Source: Ruoffia tabacinasalis | GTDB lineage: Bacteria; Bacillota; Bacilli; Lactobacillales; Aerococcaceae | Direction: 5' to 3' | Assembly (NCBI RefSeq): GCF_042652985.1 | Contig: NZ_JBHSHQ010000016.1 | Coordinates: forward strand, 1-64,000 | DNA length: 64,000 nt | In this document: positions 60,041 to 64,000 of the stretch, piece by piece | How positions within the stretch are numbered: the first letter of the stretch is position 1 | Layout: every line of letters begins with the position of its first letter | The notes under the pieces: generated by a model | Told to the model about the DNA's origin: nothing | Database searches by the model: none | What the model saw: the letters and a program-made list of their open reading frames with translations, nothing else | Made by a program: the position numbers and the translations under genes

Positions 60041-60050
60041 ATTATTTAAA

Positions 60051-60998
60051 TTATTTTGAGAAAGACCAGTAATTGATTCCTTCTGCGAGTAACACTTCTT
60101 CATCAATGCCTTGGATACTATACATTTTTTGAGCATCATCATTTGGATCATTGACGTAGACTTGACCGTTTTCGTAGCCACGAATGACAATTATGTGACC
60201 AACTTCTGTAAAGAAGCCTGGTACGACAGAGGCAACAATTAATTCACCGTTGTTTACAGCTTCCATTGCGCTATAGAAATCATTTCCATAGTTATAAAAG
60301 TCGTAATTATGTTCAACCGCAAAATCATGGAAGATTTGCCAAGATGTTCCGGCATTATCTACCCAATATTTTTCCTCGCTCCATTCAAGTATTTCTTTTG
60401 GATTCACTTCACGATTCTCAAAAGCAGCATGAACCATGGCTAGAGACAGGATTGCACAGCCATTTTCACCCAGTTGTTGGGTTGTATTACTTCCGTATTT
60501 TTCTGTTCGCCAGTTCGCATCTTTTTGTAGATACAATGGAACATCAATTTGGTTTCCAGTTGCAGCAGCTGTGTTTTCTGCTGGATAATCTGGTAAGAAT
60601 AAGTAACCAAGTTCTTCCACATCAAGATCATTTGCATGGATGGCCGCAAGAATCTCGTCTTGGGCTTGAATTAAGTTTCCATCAAATTCTGTTTGGGTTA
60701 ATTCAGCAATCGTTTCTTCCATTGCTTTATCTTTAGGCGAGTATGTACTCAGTGTTTCTGCCAGAGTGGCTGGTACTTCGATGCTTTCATCGGGGACACT
60801 TTCAGTCTGTTGAGAAACAACGGGCTCAGCTTGTAAAGAAATTAACTCTTCTTGAGTAGATTGTTGTTGGTGATCTGCGATAATTAAATTATTGTTCGCA
60901 GTTAATTTATTTAAAAGTATAATTAAACTTAAACAAATGGCAATGAATATAAGTGAGCCAATTGTTGCTATTGGCGTATAGTTACGCGTTTTTGGCAT
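60051..60998 (-). CDS. Membrane-anchored C39-like (papain-fold) cysteine peptidase
   Basis: 315 aa from ATG 60998, eight bases after AAAGGAG. An N-terminal membrane anchor spans 10-31, and a Glu/Gln/Ser spacer runs to about 150. A Peptidase_C39_2 domain covers 151-290, with Cys181 in GENGCAILSLAM, His268 in VGHIIVIRGY and Asp284 in NDPND. It lacks an ABC transporter module, so it is not a bacteriocin exporter. It probably acts outside the membrane on wall or secreted proteins; the target is unknown. Confidence 0.82.
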   Translation of the reverse strand: MPKTRNYTPIATIGSLIFIAICLSLIILLNKLTANNNLIIADHQQQSTQEELISLQAEPVVSQQTESVPDESIEVPATLAETLSTYSPKDKAMEETIAELTQTEFDGNLIQAQDEILAAIHANDLDVEELGYLFLPDYPAENTAAATGNQIDVPLYLQKDANWRTEKYGSNTTQQLGENGCAILSLAMVHAAFENREVNPKEILEWSEEKYWVDNAGTSWQIFHDFAVEHNYDFYNYGNDFYSAMEAVNNGELIVASVVPGFFTEVGHIIVIRGYENGQVYVNDPNDDAQKMYSIQGIDEEVLLAEGINYWSFSK

Positions 60999-61185
60999 TT
61001 CAATAACTCCTTTACAAAAAAACATTTCTAAATGTATTCTAATATAAAAGAATACGCTAACTGACTCGAGAATACCATAGGAAATGTTGAATATTTGAAT
61101 AAAGTAATGAAAGTTTAATACTCTGTTCATAATTGCAAAAGCTAAATGTCTTTATCACAACAATTAAAAGTATGAGATTCATTCA

Positions 61186-61216
61186 TGTGATATTTCTTTA
61201 CAAATGGTGTTATAAT
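61186..61216 (+). promoter_or_regulatory. GlnR box and glnRA promoter
   Basis: TGTGATATTTCTTTACA (61186-61202) fits the GlnR/TnrA consensus TGTNA-N7-TNACA exactly. It overlaps the -35 region of an extended -10 TGTTATAAT (61208-61216), giving nitrogen-dependent autorepression. Confidence 0.85.
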
Positions 61217-61274
61217 ATGTTTGCGAGAGCTTTTTAATCATCGTATAATAATTTTCTAAGAGAGGAGAATGGTG

Positions 61275-61610
61275 ATGGCAAGAAAGGAATTTCGTAAGTC
61301 ACTAGCAGTTTTTCCAATAGGTACGGTTATGGAGTTGACGGAGTTAACCGCTCGTCAAATTCGTTATTACGAAGAACAGGGTTTAATCGAGCCTCAACGT
61401 AGTGAAACCAACCGTAGGCTATACTCTTTAAATGATGTCGATCGATTACTGGACATCATTGACCTAATGGATGAAGGCATGACAATTAAAGGTATTAAAA
61501 ATAGATATCGCTTTAGTGACCGAGTATCTAAAAACTCAGTACCTCTAACTGACCAAGATGTGCGACGTATCTTAAGGGATGAACTAGATTTTCAATCTAG
61601 ATTCGAATAA
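61275..61610 (+). CDS. glnR: Nitrogen-response repressor GlnR (MerR family)
   Basis: 111 aa from ATG 61275, seven bases after GAGGAG. MerR helix-turn-helix TARQIRYYEEQGLIEPQR, then a short effector tail that interacts with glutamine synthetase. It represses glnRA under good nitrogen supply, and its own box lies upstream. Confidence 0.94.
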   Translation: MARKEFRKSLAVFPIGTVMELTELTARQIRYYEEQGLIEPQRSETNRRLYSLNDVDRLLDIIDLMDEGMTIKGIKNRYRFSDRVSKNSVPLTDQDVRRILRDELDFQSRFE

Positions 61611-61637
61611 CCTATTAAAAGAGAGGATTTTGAAGCA

Positions 61638-62981
61638 ATGACAAAATGGACGAAAGATCGTATTATTGCTGATGCGCATGAGAATAACGTACACTTTATA
61701 CGATTAATGTTTACGGATATTAGAGGAACAATTAAGAATGTTGAAATTCCTTTAACGCAGTTAGAAAAGGCATTAGAAAATAATATGACATTTGATGGCT
61801 CATCAATTGAAGGATTTGTACGTATTGAAGAGAGTGATATGTATTTAATTCCTGATTACGACTCTTGGATGATTTTTAACTGGGATGTCCCATCAGATGG
61901 TGGACGCATTGCTTGTTTAATCTGTGATGTAGATACAACTAAACGAGAGCCTTTCTTAGGTGACCCTCGTGGGAATTTAAGACGAGTGTTAGATAAGATG
62001 GAGGCTTTAGGCTTTTCTTCATTCAACTTAGGCCCAGAACCTGAATTTTTCTTATTAAAACTGGATGAAGATGGTCGACCAACGATGGATTTAAATGACG
62101 ATGGTGGCTACTTTGACTTTGCACCAACGGATTTAGGCGAGAACTGTCGACGTGATATTGTGCTTGAATTAGAGCGTTTAGATTTTGAAATCGAAGCAAG
62201 TCACCACGAAGTAGCGCCAGGGCAACATGAGATTGATTGGAAATATAATGATGCGATTCGCGCCTGTGATAAAATTCAATTGTTTAAATTGATTGTTAAA
62301 ACAGTGGCTCGTCGTCATAATTTATATGCAACATTCATGCCTAAGCCTATCTATGGTGAGAGTGGATCTGGAATGCACTTTAACGTTTCTTTATTCGATA
62401 AAGAAGGAAAAAATGCTTTCTTTGATGAATCGACTCCAGATCAATTATCGAAGGATGCTCATTACTTTATTGGTGGTTTAATTAAGCATGCAAGTGCTTA
62501 TACAGCCATTTGTAATCCATTAGTGAATTCTTACAAACGATTAGTTGAAGGGTATGAAGCACCAGTATATATTGCTTGGAGTGAGAGAAACCGTTCTCCA
62601 CTGATTCGTATTCCTTCATCACGTGGAAATTCAACGCGTATTGAATTAAGAAGTGTGGATCCTTCTGCGAATCCTTATCTAGCTTTAGCAGTAATCTTGC
62701 AAGCTGGTTTAGATGGGATTGAGAACAAGATTGAACCACCTATGCCAATTGACCGTAATATTTATACGATGACTCCTGAAGAGCGTATGGCTGAAGGTGT
62801 TTTTGACCTGCCATCATCACTTAGCGAAGCAATTGCTGAATTTGAAGCTAGCCCAATTATGAGAGATGCTCTAGGTCCACATATTTCAGGTAACTTTATT
62901 GCTGAGAAAACAATGGAATTTGAGTCATATAAAAAACAAGTGACACAATGGGAATTAAATAAATATTTAATGATGTATTAA
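61638..62981 (+). CDS. glnA: Glutamine synthetase type I
   Basis: 447 aa GSI-alpha form, without the adenylylation loop. Conserved boxes are FDGSSIEGF, GPEPEFFLL, the SHHEVAPGQHEI metal site and NPLVNSYKRL. It lies 27 bp after glnR. It makes glutamine and, when feedback-inhibited, activates GlnR in Firmicutes. Confidence 0.97.
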   Translation: MTKWTKDRIIADAHENNVHFIRLMFTDIRGTIKNVEIPLTQLEKALENNMTFDGSSIEGFVRIEESDMYLIPDYDSWMIFNWDVPSDGGRIACLICDVDTTKREPFLGDPRGNLRRVLDKMEALGFSSFNLGPEPEFFLLKLDEDGRPTMDLNDDGGYFDFAPTDLGENCRRDIVLELERLDFEIEASHHEVAPGQHEIDWKYNDAIRACDKIQLFKLIVKTVARRHNLYATFMPKPIYGESGSGMHFNVSLFDKEGKNAFFDESTPDQLSKDAHYFIGGLIKHASAYTAICNPLVNSYKRLVEGYEAPVYIAWSERNRSPLIRIPSSRGNSTRIELRSVDPSANPYLALAVILQAGLDGIENKIEPPMPIDRNIYTMTPEERMAEGVFDLPSSLSEAIAEFEASPIMRDALGPHISGNFIAEKTMEFESYKKQVTQWELNKYLMMY

Positions 62982-62994
62982 ATTATTTGAATCA

Positions 62995-63037
62995 GCTCGA
63001 AGGACCTATTTATCTGGGTTCTTCGAGTTTTTTTATA
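62995..63037 (+). terminator. glnA terminator
   Basis: CTCGAAGGACC and GGGTTCTTCGAG arms, then seven T. Confidence 0.88.
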
Positions 63038-63094
63038 CAAAAATTTGAATCCGGTTGCACATTGCTTATGAATATGCTAAGCTTTCTTTTATAA

Positions 63095-63175
63095 CACAAG
63101 GGGTGCTTCGGCTGAGATGGGATTAACCCGAACTCTATGAACCTGAATGAGTTAAGACTCGCGTAGGGATGTGAA
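63095..63175 (+). ncRNA. TPP riboswitch (THI element)
   Basis: The conserved blocks GGGGTGC, GCTGAGA, AACCCG, GAACCTGA and GCGTAGGGA are all in order. It sits in the leader of the thiamine-binding protein gene, so thiamine pyrophosphate should repress the downstream transporter. Confidence 0.95.
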
Positions 63176-63295
63176 TAAGTAAAGTTTATGTATATTGGTG
63201 CAGTATGCAATTTGTGCGAATATATCTTTATAAATATCACTCAACCTGCCTTAATTCAGACACTTTGTGTTGTGAATATGAGGGAGGTTTTTTTT

Positions 63296-63592
63296 ATGGT
63301 TAATTGTAGTATTGCTTTACAAATTTTACCGTTAGGTGCGACGCAAGAAGCGACACTTGAGGTGGTTGATTCTGTCATTGCTTTTATTGCATCGAAGACG
63401 GATAACTATGAAGTGGCGGCGTTTGAGACAACGATTCAAGGAGACTATGATACTTTGATGCCCATCTTAAAAGAGGCAATCGAAGTTGCTTCTCAAACAC
63501 ATCACAAAATTTTTACAAACGTCAAAATTAGTTATGATACGAAAGGGTCAGTGTTAACGATTGAAGATAAAACTACAAAACATCGCCACTAA
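63296..63592 (+). CDS. Thiamine-binding protein (MTH1187/YkoF-like family)
   Basis: 98 aa from ATG 63296, eight bases after GGGAGG. The open frame further upstream only covers riboswitch leader. It has an ACT-like ferredoxin fold with CSIALQILPLGATQEATLEVVD and the YEVAAFETTIQGDYDTLM segment. Family members bind thiamine or hydroxymethylpyrimidine in the cytosol. It is under the TPP riboswitch and overlaps the permease gene that follows. Confidence 0.87.
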   Translation: MVNCSIALQILPLGATQEATLEVVDSVIAFIASKTDNYEVAAFETTIQGDYDTLMPILKEAIEVASQTHHKIFTNVKISYDTKGSVLTIEDKTTKHRH

Positions 63593-64000
63593 ATATGCTC
63601 CATGGATCTTAGGTCTGGGGTTATTACTGCTTTGGGAAGTGGCTGCTAGAGTTGGTTGGTTACCAGAATTTATTATTCCTGCACCAAGTGATGTCCTGAT
63701 TGCTTTGTGGCAAGACCGAGAGAATTTATGGATGAACAGCCGGGTGACGCTGATTCAAGCGTTTATCGGTCTCGCTTTGGGGATTTTCCTCGCTTTCTTT
63801 TTAGCGATTATTATGGATGTGATTCCTTGGTTGAACCGAGCCTTATATCCAATGTTGGTGGTTACACAAACCATTCCAACTGTAGCAATTGCACCGATAT
63901 TAGTGCTTTGGCTAGGTTATGACATGACTCCAAAGATTGTTTTAGTCATTTTAACGACATTATTTCCCATTATTATTAGTATATTGAACGGCTTTGCTAA
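63561..64000 (+). CDS. ABC transporter permease, thiamine/HMP-type (partial, runs off window)
   Basis: At least 146 codons, open to the window end. It starts at TTG 63561, the first possible start after an in-frame stop, and overlaps the previous gene by 32 bp. BPD-type permease of the SsuC/ThiX group: KYAPWILGLGLLLLWEVAARVGWLPE with IPAPSDVL next, then TQTIPTVAIAPILVLWLGYD. The TPP riboswitch and thiamine-binding neighbour indicate uptake of thiamine or its HMP precursor. The ribosome site is weak, suggesting coupling. Confidence 0.85.
   Translation, partial: MKIKLQNIATKYAPWILGLGLLLLWEVAARVGWLPEFIIPAPSDVLIALWQDRENLWMNSRVTLIQAFIGLALGIFLAFFLAIIMDVIPWLNRALYPMLVVTQTIPTVAIAPILVLWLGYDMTPKIVLVILTTLFPIIISILNGFA

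Noticed and set aside
63188..63295. N-terminal extension of the thiamine-binding protein
   Set aside because: It begins inside the riboswitch expression platform; GGGAGG and ATG 63296 give the normal family length.
1..64000. tRNA, rRNA, CRISPR arrays, insertion sequences or prophage genes
   Set aside because: None could be recognised on reading both strands; no transposase or integrase motifs were seen in the open frames.

Overview
The window is a low-GC Gram-positive chromosome segment that contains the replication origin. The order rpmH-rnpA-yidC-jag on one side and dnaA-dnaN-yaaA-recF-gyrB-gyrA on the other, followed by rpsF-ssb-rpsR, gdpP-rplI-dnaB and purA, is the classic Firmicutes origin layout. 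No sporulation operon is present. TreR, UgpBAECQ, an LPXTG protein, SSB, GlnR and the many TTG starts fit Lactobacillales, possibly an Aerococcaceae or Carnobacteriaceae relative. That placement is inference from gene content, not a measured phylogeny.

Layout. 0-2.9 kb holds an agr-type quorum-sensing locus with an unusual arrangement: agrB and a newly recognised small agrD read leftward, agrC-agrA read rightward, and a pair of LytTR-type repeats lies between them. 2.9-6.2 kb carries accessory genes: an aminoglycoside phosphotransferase-like gene, an SDR-type epimerase, an AlkD-like DNA glycosylase and a membrane protein. 6.2-13 kb is a peptide ABC transporter whose parts are all odd: a fused double ATPase, two permeases with long N-terminal extensions, and a substrate-binding protein whose sequence reads as a circular permutation of the SBP_5 fold. 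13-19 kb has a LysR regulator, signal peptidase I, mnmG, a Nudix hydrolase and mnmE. 19-28 kb contains treR, a membrane-anchored beta-lactamase-like serine hydrolase, a frameshifted DUF1772 gene, a GerMN lipoprotein, an FMN reductase, a candidate small RNA, and the trehalose operon treP-treC-acetyltransferase with TreR and CcpA sites. 28-33.5 kb is a ugpBAECQ operon preceded by Pho boxes.

34-47 kb is the origin region. DnaA boxes lie on both sides of dnaA, with a GC-rich block, DnaA-trios and an AT-rich unwinding element just before dnaN. Rightward genes run dnaA to gyrA, then leftward serC-serA. 49-54.6 kb has rpsF-ssb-rpsR with a perfect parS between rpsF and ssb and three degenerate copies nearby. 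gdpP is interrupted by an in-frame TAA. rplI and dnaB follow. Between dnaB and purA sit a secreted HEFGH metallopeptidase and a cell-wall-anchored repeat protein. 60-64 kb holds a C39-like exported peptidase, glnR-glnA with a GlnR box, and a TPP riboswitch ahead of a thiamine-binding protein and an ABC permease that runs off the end.

The strongest candidates for something new are the serine-type AgrD in a divergent agr locus, the permuted substrate-binding protein with its extended permeases, the C-rich small RNA near 24 kb, and the broken gdpP.
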